From: Eucommia ulmoides
Taxonomy: Eukaryota; Streptophyta; Magnoliopsida; Garryales; Eucommiaceae
Reading direction: 5' to 3'
Length of the DNA stretch: 64,000 nucleotides
Assembly (NCBI GenBank): GCA_016647705.1
Contig: CM028338.1
Coordinates: 9,547,240 to 9,611,239, forward strand
A program made the position numbers and the translations under genes. Of this stretch, positions 47,357 to 59,029 are shown piece after piece. Positions within the stretch are counted from its first letter, which is position 1; every line of letters begins with the position of its first letter. The notes beneath the pieces are model-generated. The model did no database searches. It saw only the letters and a list, made by a program, of their open reading frames with translations, and was not told the origin of the DNA.

Positions 47357-48519
47357 AACATGTCACACACCACCCTGACCCCCTCCCGAGGCTAGGCGTC
47401 AACTATAACCTGAATAATAAATATACCATTGATTGACAATTGACATAGATTTTTAAACTTTTACCAACTCAAAATACAATTACTATACATATCCAGCTAT
47501 TTCATAACAAAACTACAAAAGTCCAAACCACTCATTACCAAGAACTGCCCTAACATCCTCATAAGCCATACCATCTTCTGACTCTATCTAATGTTAGTAG
47601 TGGATTGAAGTACTTGAATGACGCACCCCAGATTTTTATAGCGGAAGAAGTAGAGAATCGGGAAGAGAATGAAAACAAGTTTCATCTCTTCTTCTCTAAG
47701 CCGTCTAAATCTATTCATGTTTTAAAATGGTTTTTCAAGGTATTTTCTAGGCGTCTGTTTTGAAAAAACTTATTGGGCCAGGACTTTATGTCAAAAACGA
47801 AGTCACCACCTAACATAGGGTAAAATGGTATGCTAGGTCACCAAAATTTTAGAAATTCATTTTTCCTTTGACATGGCCCGTGTTTTGACTTCCAAAGGTT
47901 TGTGTACCAGAGATATTCTTTAAGTTCGGGAGTCAGTTATACTTGGGGAAAATTTTACGCACCCCAAGACACCTGTCCGTAAACGGTACTTTGGTCTAAA
48001 TATATATTCATTGTTAAACATATCCAAGTAGTTTTCTTTAATTACTTAAACAAGAATAATTCCCCTTTTTAAAACTTTTTTTTTTTTTTTTTTTTTACAT
48101 AATACAATGATAAGCAAGTAAATAATACAAATAAAACTAGTCAGCGACACCCAATAACAGTTTATATAGACAGAAATATAAATATGCAAACTATATAAAA
48201 TGCAGACTAAGACTAATTTATTTGAATCTATTGCCTACGTATCTCAGATTAATGAAAATCAGGTCTTTAGATAGTTTGTTTGTGTTAGGTTAAAGTGTAT
48301 GGTTTATGTTATTAAAGGTGTGACCAAACCCTTATGGGTTGCCTACGTACTTTGGGTAGTAACCAAAGATCAGGTCAAATGCAGTTCATTTTGGTTAAGG
48401 TGAAAATTGATCTTTATTGTTTAAGGTGACCGAACCCGTATCATAGGTTGCCTGCGTACTTTGGGTGGTTACCAAAGATCAGGTTAAATGTAGTTCATCC
48501 TTCTTAAGTTGAAATATGG

Positions 48520-48715
48520 GTTGGTTTTAGTTGTGAACAACCTGGATCACAACCTTAACTAGTTATTATTAATTGTTTTTAAATTTGTGAACAACCTAAA
48601 CCACAACCTTAACTAGTTATTATTAATTGTTTTAAAAGTTGTGAACATCTTGAATCACAACCTTAATTATGTTTATTGTAATAGTTTTTTAAGTTGTGAA
48701 CAACCTGAATCACAA
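48520..48715. repeat. Short tandem repeat inside the large LTR
   Basis: Four imperfect units, each with TTGTGAACAACCT then CACAACCTTAACTAG and TTATTATTAATTG, at about 48527, 48589, 48640 and 48693. Period 50-62 bases. Confidence 0.8.
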
Positions 48716-49819
48716 CATGACATGTACATAACCTCTTTGATTTTGTCAAGAACATTTTAACCGAACTCTTTTTTTTTTTTTGGTTAATTAGTGTTATTGT
48801 GTGAGTTGTTAGTTAAAAATGAAAAGAAATACCATATATTTATGCCAGTGTTACTCGTAATTAAAGAAAACCGGAAGATTTCTAAAGAAGAATCACACAT
48901 ATCCCTGAAAGAATATAGACCCTCCCTTTACCCAGAGTTCTTAGCCACAAGGGTCTGTCGGTGTAGTATATAACTATATATGTGTGTGTATGTGTGCGCA
49001 CGCGCGCGTGTGTGCGCAAGCCAACCAGGCTGTGATCTTAACGTTTAGCAGAAAATAAATCTATTAATTAGTAGTTATATAGTTAGTATTAACAGTTAGT
49101 AAAGATTTAGTCTTAAAGTTCTTGAGAGAATCGTAGAGAGTATGTACAACTCATGATGTAATTATAGTTTTATTTGAATCCTCACATGTTTTTAACGTGT
49201 TCTCAGATGATTTGGGTCCTCACATGTTCTCAACATGTTCTTGGATGTTCTTGATGTGCTTGGAATGATTTTGTATGATTTGAACATAATTTGGTTATTA
49301 TAGCGATGATTTGGTTTTTGTTTGGTTGTTATGATAAAAATTAAGTGTTTGTTTGATTGTTTATGGATTTTATGTGTTATGCACATGAAATTAAAGTGTG
49401 TTAACTACATGATTATGCTATGTACAAGCAACATGCACAAGTTTAAACCAAGATCAAAGGGATTTTTGAAGAAACATACCTACTTAGGGGATGTTGTCTT
49501 CCCTAAGTAGCTCTTCCCATTTCCTCATTGATCTCCTTGGTTTGATGTTGATAGTTATCATCTTCCTCTTGGGTTCTTGCTCTAAGAACCTCAAGATAAA
49601 CCTCCAAGATCGAATTTCAACATAATAACGACGAGTTATTTGCTCAAAAATCCTACCACACGAGATTTGGCTCAAGTTTTAGAGAGAGAATCTCAACATT
49701 CAAGGCTTGAAAAAATGAAGACCCCAACACCCCTATTTATAGGCTGGGGGCCTGTGCATTTATATATGCGTAGGCTATCCCAGCCTCTTCCTTGGAGGTT
49801 GTTTGGCTTAGGGGACATG

Positions 49820-51470
49820 TGGTAGCGCGTAAATACGCCGCTACTTTTACTCGCAAGTATACGAGGTCAAGTTTTAGTATAGATCAGGAGAGTTAGGGTT
49901 ATTGTGTCCACAGAGATTGGTTTTGACTATAATTGAATACCGCGTTTATCATGACCTAATTTTATCTAGGCGAAGACAAATTGAATAACATTAATTATAC
50001 TAATACTAAGTTAATTAATCTAATTAAATTAACTATACTAATATTACTATGAGATGTTTAGGGAAAGTATTGCCTAGGGATTAACTTTTGTTTACAAAAA
50101 CGTGTTCACTCTCGTTTTAGTTTACATTAACGGCGTTCGACTTATCCAACAATCTCAGTTCGTAAACTCTCTCGCCACCTCTCCCGAGTGTAAGACGAGA
50201 GATATAACGCGACTTCGTGTCAACGAAGAAGTCCCCATCAACGTTTTAACGACCCTAGGTCACGTGAGTCTCACCCCAACGTCATTGATTGCACACAATC
50301 CAACTCCCTCTCGGGTTATTGGATCATCACGTTGTATTTATCCTATCGACAATCTCCGTTCTAAAACTCCCTCGCCACCTTTCCCAAGTGTAAGACGAGG
50401 GAATACGCGACTTTGAGTTAATGAAGAAGTCCCCCTCAACGTCTTAACGACCCTAGGTCACGTGAGTCTTGCCCCAACGTCATTGATTGTCTACAATCCA
50501 AACCCCGATCGGGTTATAGAATTGTGGCATTTGTTTATTCTAGTTCGAATCCGGAATTTGTCAAACCCCATATTCTAGATATGTAAATCTAAGCATAATA
50601 AACAAACAATACGGGAAACACAATCAAAATAACAAAGAACAACTGCTAACCAAACACAAACTCAACAAAACAACACTTTTATAAATATATTTTAATCCCG
50701 AGACAAAAACTCGTTTAGCTCATGGCCATAGCCGGTTATACAATGAAAACAAAGTTAAACATGCTCAACTAACTACCGAAGTTAAGAAATAAAAGAAGAA
50801 ACAAAAGAAACTTAGACTAGTCCGTAGATTTGTCGCTAAAAACGCTTTGGGATTGCTTCTCCTTTATTGCAACATGATCTTCTCCTTCAAAATTGGTTGA
50901 GCACTCCCAAAACCTCTCAAAATATCCCTCTCTATGTTCTAAGGGGTCTCTTGGCCTAATGGAGAGAAGAGGATGAGAAAATTAGGCTCAAAATATGCTA
51001 AAATATCTAAAATAATATCTAAACTGGTGCAGAGGTTTTCTCCTAGGCGAAGTTACTGTAGGTAGGTTGGTTAACTTTATGCCAGATTTCTACCTAGGTC
51101 AAAAAACTGCAGGTTTGCATTTTGTTTTGACTGTAACTTCTTCATTCGAACTCCGATTGAGATGATTCAAAAACCTATGGAAATCTAAGAAAAAGATATA
51201 CAACTTCAATGTTTTGAGTGTTTCCAAAATAGGATTTAATCATATTCTAAAATAGCCTTGAAGTTACAGCACCTGTACTAGCTTTGCACATTTTCGCCAT
51301 TTTTCCACCATTCTTGATCCGATTTGATCGTTTTTTATCCGTTTACATACATTTTCACCTCAAACACCTGATTTAGACAAAAGCACATAAAAACATATTA
51401 AAACATACTAAACATACTCGAAAATTAACAATGTTCGAATTGGAAATAGATAGGTAATTTACACCTATCA
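49820..51470 (-). mobile_element. Solo LTR of an Athila-type gypsy element, perfect TSD
   Basis: 1651 bp, TGGTAGCGCG...ACCTATCA on the plus strand, flanked by the perfect 5-bp TSD ACATG (49815-49819 and 51471-51475). On the minus strand it begins TGATAGGTGTAAATTACC and ends GCGCTACCA, the same ends as the LTR at 58228-59012, so the family is the same. No internal sequence adjoins, hence solo. It carries a 200-bp internal duplication (listed separately). Confidence 0.93.
50130..50520 (-). repeat. 200-bp tandem duplication within the Athila-type solo LTR
   Basis: Two units with an exact 200-bp offset (CTCGCCACCT at 50171 and 50371), each containing GAAGAAGTCCCC, TTAACGACCCTAGGTCACG then TGAGTC, and CAACGTCATTGATTG. 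The LTR copy at 58228-59012 has a single unit (about 58505-58700), so this copy is duplicated. Each unit carries a CACGTG palindrome (G-box core). Confidence 0.88.
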
Positions 51471-52422
51471 ACATGCTATCTTGATTTGATCTTATTTTGT
51501 GTTGAACGAATTTTGGGTGGAATGAAAGATCTTCAAAGATTTGGTAAACATTACCAAATCTTTTCTTAGATTTGTTAATGATTGGTAATCATTAGCTCTC
51601 CTCCAATTACATTGTTTGCACATGGGTACATTAATGTCTCAATGAGACATATCTGATTTGGTTTAGGGGCTAAGTACCGGTTAGTTTCACTATTTCAGTT
51701 TAGTTGCCATTAATGCTTTCTAAATGCATTGAACATGGTCTTGATTTGTCACCATTGCATTTAATGCTCCATGATGAGTCATAACTTGGTGAGGACTCAT
51801 CCGATTTGTTTCGGATTGAATCGGGTTAACTTGCCTTGTAACCGACGGTTGGTTTTCAAGTTCCTTAATTACCCTAAGATATTTTGGTGAAAGTATCTTG
51901 ATACTTTGAACCTAGCCCTTCCATTTCATACCAAGAATTTATTTCTTAATGGAATGTGCAGTTAATGCATTGGCTAGGTGGCAAGCCAATTTGATTTGGT
52001 TTCAGTTACAAATAGTCAAAATTCAAGGTTTTCGATTTTTAAAATATTTTGATCAAAATATCTAGATACCTTGAATGTGGCCCATCCATGTCATCCCAAG
52101 AATTTAATTCTTGATGGGATGGGCATTTAATTTTCATTAGATGCCTCACTTAGGTGGCTAATTTTTATCTATACGAAAGATGATTTAATGAAAATCAAAT
52201 TTTAATAAAGTCATTTTAGTCCCCCTTAAATTATGGGATTTTCGAGGTTGACCCAAAACTTTTACTTAACTTCATTTTGTCACATTTAATAGTGTTGTAC
52301 AGTATGATCTCAAGTAGAAATTCATTCCCTTTAAACCTAAGTTTAAAGTTTATTTGAACTTGTACTTGATTCGACACTGATTGAATGGGATCAAATGCGG
52401 TGTCTACAGCTGCCCCTCTTTG

Positions 52423-53990
52423 TCATGCGAGTTTACTCGAAATGAAAAATAAATAGACACTAACATTTTGTTACGCTAGACATGAAATATTAAGACATGT
52501 ATTTAAATCTATCCTAAAAAATAGAGACATACCTGATCTTAGAGGATTCGATGAGGATGACGATTAATCAATTTTACCATTGTATACTTCAAAGGATGAT
52601 GAATAAAGATTACTACTGGAAGGATGGTGACACATCTAATTCCTGTCTAACTGCACACTTGGAGGATGGTGATACATCTAATCCTATAGGGCATGGTGAG
52701 GAAGATACTCTGTATGAGCCCTCCAAAGAGTTATACTACTATCGTATTACACTATTACACTACTGGTTGTTATTACATTGGTTGCTATTATAATATTGGT
52801 TGTTATTACACTAATGGTTTCTATTACACTAATGGTTGTTGTTACACTACTATACCTTAGGACAGTGTTCACAGTACCTGGCCCTAAGGTCTCGGTGAGG
52901 ACGACACTCTATACAAGCCCTTCTGATATATTCTTAAAGGATGATACGTTGTCTGTCCTATAGAAGACAAAGAAGATGATACTCAGTCAATTGATGCCTG
53001 GTTATGACCATACCCTATCTCAAATTAATGAGAATCAGGTCACATGTAGTTCTAGAAGATAAAGTAAATTCTACTACTACTACTATAACACTATACTACG
53101 AAATTAAAGTACTATCTCACTGGCTGTCTCATTTAATATTATCTCGCTAGCTGTCTCATTTAAAAATTAAAATAATGTCTCACTGGCTGTCTCGTTTAAA
53201 AATTAAAATACTGTCTCACTGGCTGTCTGGTTTAATAATTAAAATACTGCTCCTAAATAATGATGCATGGTCTATCCTATAGGAGGTGGGGATGATGACA
53301 CTCAGCCAATCGGCTCCTGATTCTGATTGTACCCAAAGGGTTTTCCTACATATCTCAAATTAATGAGAATTAGGTAACATGTAGTCCTAACATGGAAAGT
53401 AAATCTATATTATACTATACTATACCTTATAATGGTGTCACAATACCTGGTCCTAAGGTCTTGGTGAGGACAACAGTCTGGTACAATCTCCCTCGATGAT
53501 ATATACTATATTATACCTTAGAACGACGTCGTTCCTGATTCTAAAGGTCTTGGTGAAGACGACAGTCTAGTAAAAGCCCTCCCAATGATATACTACTCTA
53601 CTATATTCCTAAAAAATGAAACGTGGTCTATCTTATGGGGTGTGGAGAAGATGACACTCGGTCAATCGACTCCTAGTTGTAACCGTTCCCAAAGGGTTCT
53701 CCTACATATCTCAAATTAATGAGAATTAGGTCTCATGTAGTTCTAGCATTTAAAGTAAATCAAGATTGGGTGGAATGGTTCTAGGTTAGAGAAATCAATT
53801 CTAGGGTGTCTAGTTAGTTTGAGACTAAGGTTAACGTTGAACTTTGTGAGCTGGCTTGACCGAACCCCATCAGGGCTTTTTTTTTCATATCTCAGACTTA
53901 ACTGAGAATGAGGTTAAATGTAGTTTGGACTAGTAAAAGGCATCAATATTTGGTGGAACAGGTTATTGGTTAAGGAAACTTATTTTTGGG
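52423..53990. repeat. Modular repeats in the 3' untranslated part of the Ogre/Tat-like element
   Basis: Several unit types recur. (a) CTCAAATTAATGAGAAT then CAGGT/TAGGT and ATGTAGTxCTA at 53028, 53348, 53708 and, more diverged, 53888. (b) CCTAAGGTCTCGGTGAGGAC then GACA at 52882, 53450 and 53545. (c) four copies of CTCACTGGCTGTCTC with TTTAAAAATTAAAATA at 53115-53240. (d) five copies of ATTACACTAATGGTTGTT-like 18-24-bp units at 52745-52850. Related to the modules in the adjoining LTR. Confidence 0.8.
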
Positions 53991-55056
53991 TCATCATATA
54001 TAATAAAATACTATACATATACTTCCATACTAGCCATAAGATTGTTTACCTCACGATCGGGAGTTATGACGGACTGTAACCTTTATCTACGCAATATAAG
54101 GTTGCTAGTGTTAGAGTCATTCAATATCTACAATGTTAGGAGCACACACGTGACAAAAATCACTATATCATACTTATAATCAACAACTACAATATATCAA
54201 TCACTTGTAGAACTTGCCCTCCTGTCAGGTCACAACATACCCGTAGGATATGCCCTTCTGTCGAGTTACAATACAATATCCTACAAAACATGCCCTTTAG
54301 TTAAGACCAACAACATCCTGCAGGACATGCTCTCCTGTTGGGATTACACTATGGCATAGCAAAATAATAATAAAAATCACTTTTTACATTTAAAATTTTA
54401 CTTGATTCATGTAACGTTATAAATCTATCGATTTTAATAAAAAAAAATTCTTCATAATTTAATACAAAAATATAATTTGGCTATTTAAATAGAAGACAAT
54501 ATACTTACCTTGATAATTATACTACTTTTTACACTACTATCAAAAAACTGACGTAGTTGGTTTTGGCATGAGAACCTAATAAATGAAATGACTAAACTAA
54601 GAATTTATTAAAATAAATCTAATATAAAATGCAATGCGTGATAATAAAATACATTATTTTTCATCTCCAAATTTTCTTAATTATATGAAATTGTTAGACA
54701 CCCAATTTCTTAAATCAATATTAAATGTACAAAATTATTATAACAACAATTACAAAGTTTTTCTAATTAATAATTTAATCTATAGAAAAATATTTACCAA
54801 GTGTTAATAATATTTAATAGTCAACAAAATGTTAAAAATTATCATTTCAATAAAATTTATAATTTTTATTTTAAATTAAATTCTTCACAAATTAAATATA
54901 TCTATCCATAAAAATATAAACCTACTATATATCCCCAAACCCACATATATATGCGTTAAGCCTACACACACACACACACATATGTACAGACATACACATG
55001 TACCTGAGGGCAGGAGAGAGCTAGAAAAAAAGAGAATTAAGAGAGAGAGAGAAATT

Positions 55057-55103
<47 letters not shown>

Positions 55104-55286
55104 AGGGCACAATCATAGTCTTTCAAGAAATTCTCATTCAAAAGGCTAAATCTAGTGAATGTTATGAATATTGAAGAAGGATTACACTAATTTGGAAGAA
55201 GATGGCTTGGTTTTAAGAAGTCTCTACTATCTCATGATTTCTCTCTCCAAATCTCATTATATTTTGGTAAGATCAAGATCTATCGC

Positions 55287-56299
55287 ATGATTTCTTATAC
55301 TCTTGGCCAAACTTTCATCTCTATATTCTTAATATTTCGAAATCTCTTAAATGGCGCCAAATCGGGTAGTTTTAGCAAATCCTTTGACAATAAAATATTC
55401 TTAAGTCTCGCAAATCAAGTTAAATATCAAAATGATTTTAGCAATAGGAAAGTGGTATGGGTTAGGGCTATAGATTTTAACTATCTTTCATTCGATAGGA
55501 TTAATATATTGTCGAAATTCAAGAAGTTGGGGTGGAATAAGTTTCTTGTTAAGAATAAGACGTGTTTTAGTCATTGGGTGAAATTGTTCTATTGTAATTT
55601 TCATATTGTCTAGGAGAAAGTTTGTCCGTATGTAAATAGAATTGAAATTAAAATATGTCTTGAAGAGTTCTCCATTATTCTAAAGTTAAAGAGAGGAACG
55701 ATTGTCCCTAAGAACTCCCCATCATGACTTAAACAGAATATGGATATTAAGCAAATGCGTGCAGAATTGCGAATTATTGACTTTAGGGCATCATCATTAG
55801 ATCTTGGAAAACATCTTTATCATTACATCATCACTTGTAATATTGTTCCTCGTGGAATCCATTTCTTCATGGTAACTGACTTTGATGCATATATGTTGAA
55901 TAATGTTATAATGAGGTCAAAATTGATTTCCCATATTTAATGCTTGAGCACATGTAATATCAATTAAATGTTGAGTGTCATGTTCTACCTTATGGTGATG
56001 TGATATGCTATCTTCTTCAAAATGTTCTGGTTCCAATCGATGAGGAATGTACAAAATATTATATGAAAGATACAACTATTCTCAATATGAATATTGTTTA
56101 ATCAATGGGTTATCGTCAAGATGAAGATGATGTGATTATTCTCGATGAAGAGGAAGCTAAGAAGTTAGTCAAGATCAGTAAAAAGATTCATCAAATAATG
56201 GAGCAATTTGCCAACTTTCAACATTTCGTGCAAGCAATGGATGTGAAGCTTCAGGGATTATCAAGCAAAGTTGACAATGAAATGACTAGGGTGAACTAG
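55287..56299 (+). pseudogene. Sirevirus env-like region
   Basis: Three frames (55287-55613, 55740-55940, 56105-56299) contain FLSLANQVKYQNDFSNRKVV, DLGKHLYHYIITCNIVPRG followed by FMVTDFDAYML, and an acidic then helical, coiled-coil-like end (EEEAKKLVKISKKIHQIMEQ). This pattern resembles the plant 'envelope-like' proteins found after pol in Sireviruses; assignment is from memory of that family, not a search. Fossil, several breaks. Confidence 0.55.
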
Positions 56300-57125
56300 A
56301 TGTGTTACTTGATTCAAAATCACACAATTCTTTGTTCTTCAGCTGATCCATCCAACAAGTTCAAAACTCTTTCACCTCCTCCTTATGACTTTTCTACTGG
56401 ATAAAATTTGTTGATCTTATAACTCGATCTAGAAACATCTTGGTCTGTAATAAGTAGGTTTTCGTAAATTTTGTGGATGATTTAGATATTTTGGATATTT
56501 GCTTATGTTTTGATCTTTTATGCTTACTCTATCATTACCTCAATAATAATCCATAAAAATATTATTTTTTATGATGTGTTTATTAAAATTGATCTTTAAA
56601 ACTAGAAAGGAAATGTTGATGTTTTAACTTGATTAAAAAAAATTGTTTTTTTTATTGAGAAATAGTTTCACAAGCTAAAACAAGTTGATAGATGAATTTG
56701 AAAAAGAAAACTATGATTTTGAAAATATCATTTCTAAGAGTAATTTTCACAAGAATTTTCTGAACTTATAACAAGTAATTATTTGTAAAAATTATTCGAA
56801 GTTTAGGAATAGCTAGAAATAATGATGTATGCTTAGAATAAATATTTTTATATTTCATTCCTACTTTTTTTTTTACGACAAAGAGGGAGAAGTTATATGA
56901 TGTTTTTCAAAGTGTGTGTGTTCTCCTTGCATGAATTCATGAAAATAATTAGAAAGGGAAAGCAATAATATTTTATGAGCTATATGACAAATTTTTTTAG
57001 AATATTTTTCTTATTATGGTTTTAAACGAATTAAAAAAATTCGTCCTCATATTCAGGGAGAGCATGGTTATATATTTTATTGAGAAAACATCAAAATTAA
57101 TTGCCATCATAAAAAATGGTGAGAT

Positions 57126-58227
57126 TGTTGACCCTAAATATTTTGATGGATAATTTAACGTTGATATTTTATAAAACTAATGTGTTTATTGAGTGATTTC
57201 ATATTAAAGTTCTGTTTGAGCAAATGAGAAAAAAATTGAATCGTAAAAAATAATGATTGCTGAAGATTTACAAAGACGATGATTTACAAAAGATTCAAGA
57301 TGGTTGCAAGTGAAGACATTGAAGAATTTTTGGAGCAAAAGAAAGTTTTTTTTTTTTTTTTTGTATTTCTAAGTAAAATAACTCAATACTTTTATGCTCT
57401 TAATACAACCCGATTAGGATCACACACAATGCTTAAAATTGAGTATTATTATGCGTACCGTGGTAAGAATTGATAAATTTAAGATCCTAAATATTTTTCA
57501 TGAAATATTAATTTAAGAAAATATTTTAAAATATGAAAAAGAAGAAGAGTTTTGGGACAAGCGGTTGATTGACCAAGTGGGCAAGTGACTGAGAGAAGCA
57601 GTGCATGGAAGGAAACATTTTTGGTCCAATAGGTTAACCAACATAATCAATTGGTCGATTGACGATATTAATAGTTTGTGAGGAAATTCTACTAGTCAAA
57701 ACGAGCGACCGCCGTAGGGGTCGGATGACTGGTCGAGCATGAAAATGGTCATAAAAATGACCTTTGCAAGGGGCTAGTCAACCAACGAGGCCAGTTGACC
57801 GACGTGTTAGGATTCATTTTGGTTTGACTAATTCATTTTTCGAGATCTTCAACCCAAATCCTATGGTTTTGAACGTTAGAAAATGTGATTTTGAGGGAAT
57901 TTGAGTATATTTCATATATCGATCATATATTTTAAAGATCTTATTAATTAATCCTTATATTAATTGATTCTATGAGTTTAATTAGTAAAATTACTTTTTA
58001 TATTTAAGGGTTTAGAATCAAAGAAGTTTTGGGGACTAAATTGACCTTTTCAAATAGTATTTTTAAACCAAATAGATATGATTAAAAGAGTATTTTACAT
58101 AAGATCTTTATGTGTCACAAATGGTCTTATATCTTAAAAAATAACCGTCATAAGTATAGTTTGAAATCTATATAGTAAGACCTGTATTTTTTAATTAACA
58201 ACAATCAAGGACAAGAATGTTAATCGA
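57126..58227 (+). repeat. 3' LTR (left part) of the second Sirevirus-type element
   Basis: Begins TGTTGACCCTAAATATTTTG right after a purine-rich stretch (57111-57125). It aligns with the minus strand of 702-2775 (shared TATTTTGATGGA, TGATTTCA, TTAAAGTTCT). The rest lies beyond the Athila-type insertion and outside the window. It includes the GACC/GGTCGA-rich segment at 57541-57840. Confidence 0.8.
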
Positions 58228-59012
58228 TGATAGGTGTAATTTATCTATTTATTCCCAAGCCAGTTTTGGTAGTTTTCGAGTATTTTTATAACGTTTTAAT
58301 ATGTTTTTATGTGTTTTTATATAAATCAAGTGTTTGGGACAAAAAGGAGCTAAAACGATTGAAAATTAAGCTAATTGGTGGAATGGTGGTGGAAGAACGG
58401 TGGAAAATTGAGCAAAAAGGCCAAACCTGCAACTACAGCCCACTGTTGCAGCGATAAAACAACAGGATGGTCAGATTTCATTTTGACTAGGATTTAAACA
58501 CAACACGATGATCTAATAACCCGGGAGAGAGTTAGAAAGTGTGCAATCCATGACATTGGGGTGAGACTCATGTGACTATGTGTTCTAAAAACGCTAGAGG
58601 GGGACTTCGGTGTTAACGCGAAGTCACATATTCATTTACTTTACACTCGGGAGAGGGAGTGAATGAGTTTACGATACTGCGATTGTCGGATAGATCGAAT
58701 ACCGTTATTGTTAACTAAACGAAATCAAACATGTTTAAAATAATTAAGTTAATCCCTAGATAATCCATTCCCTTTAACGTCTCAATATAGTATAAATAGT
58801 GTAATTAGATTAATTAGTATTTTAATTTAGTATTTATATTTATAAACAAAATATATTTTTATCGCCTAAATAAAGTTAGGTTATGATAATTATGGTACTC
58901 AACGATAATCTCAACCAATCCTTGTGGATACAACAACCCTTACTCTTCCCATTATATTAAAACTTGACCCATACACTTGCAGTGAAAGTAGAAACATATT
59001 TATGCGCTACCA
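58228..59012 (+). repeat. 5' LTR of the Athila-type element (785 bp)
   Basis: TGATAGGTGTAATTTATC at the start and TTATGCGCTACCA at the end; same family as the solo LTR 49820-51470. It contains one copy of the ~200-bp unit (CATTGGGGTGAGAC, GAAGTCAC words) duplicated there. Confidence 0.88.
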
Positions 59013-59018
59013 AGTTTT

Positions 59019-59029
59019 TGGCGCCGTTT
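59019..59029 (+). other. Primer binding site, tRNA-Asp type (decayed)
   Basis: TGGCGCCGTTT matches the first ten bases of TGGCGCCGTTGCC, the complement of the plant tRNA-Asp 3' end used by Athila-type elements. It lies six bases inside the LTR. Confidence 0.75.

Larger units (their letters stand above)
47619..52408 (-). repeat. Large LTR (about 3.1 kb plus a nested solo LTR)
   Basis: Plus-strand ends TGACGCACCCC (47619) and GGTGTCTACA (52408). After removal of the Athila-type solo LTR (49820-51470 with TSD) about 3.13 kb remain. It contains two GTTGCCTACGTA...CAGGT modules (48340, 48445) and a related one at 48230, and four copies of GTTGTGAACAACCTGAATCACAACCT-type units of 70-80 bp at 48520-48715. 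Confidence 0.6.
47619..53990 (-). mobile_element. Ogre/Tat-like LTR retrotransposon part: 3' LTR and 3' untranslated region
   Basis: An LTR (47619-52408) with TG/CA ends is adjoined at 52409-52422 by the complement of CAAAGAGGGGCAGC, a polypurine tract followed by TGTAGACACC, as seen in many large plant gypsy elements. Beyond it, 52423-53990 is built of repeated modules rather than coding sequence. Tat-clade elements are known for tandem repeats between their coding region and 3' LTR; the assignment rests on this and on LTR size. No pol domain is present in this copy. Confidence 0.55.
39159..55100 (-). mobile_element. Ty3/gypsy LTR retrotransposon with several nested insertions
   Basis: Matching LTRs flank a minus-strand gag-pol region. 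The LTR ends next to 39159 (TGTCACATCCCACC) and 47361 (TGTCACACACCACC) correspond, as do long stretches 41383-42400 and 54001-54960 (shared CATATACTTCCATACTAG, GATCGGGAGTTATGACG, GGAGCACACA). Order on the minus strand: 5' LTR, primer site, gag, protease, RT, RNase H, integrase zinc region, 3' LTR. Three other elements lie inside it. Pol resembles chromoviruses, but I saw no chromodomain. Broken with many breaks; the outer right end is diffuse. Confidence 0.82.
47361..55100 (-). repeat. 5' LTR of the gypsy element, with an Ogre/Tat-like element inside
   Basis: LTR sequence occurs at 47361-47618 and resumes at about 53993-55100, matching 39159-39450 and 41374-42400 of the partner LTR. The block 47619-53990 is a nested element. 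The outer end is made of (CA)n and (TA)n microsatellite (55058-55103), so its exact limit is uncertain. Confidence 0.7.
55110..58227 (+). mobile_element. Sirevirus-type copia element, 3' part (env-like region and 3' LTR)
   Basis: Plus-strand order: env-like reading frames (55287-56299), a spacer with the AAAGAGGGAGAAG purine word at 56879-56891, then the polypurine region before the LTR start at 57126. The LTR matches the left-edge element. It is cut at 58227 by an Athila-type insertion; upstream it meets the microsatellite end of the gypsy LTR. RT and integrase are not in this copy. Broken. Confidence 0.75.

Noticed and set aside
53115-53240. CRISPR-like short repeats (CTCACTGGCTGTCTC)
   Set aside because: Units are directly tandem with nearly identical intervening bases, typical of retrotransposon 3' UTR repeats.
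58223-58227. ATCGA as a confirmed target-site duplication of the Athila-type element
   Set aside because: Only the left copy is in the window, so it cannot be confirmed.
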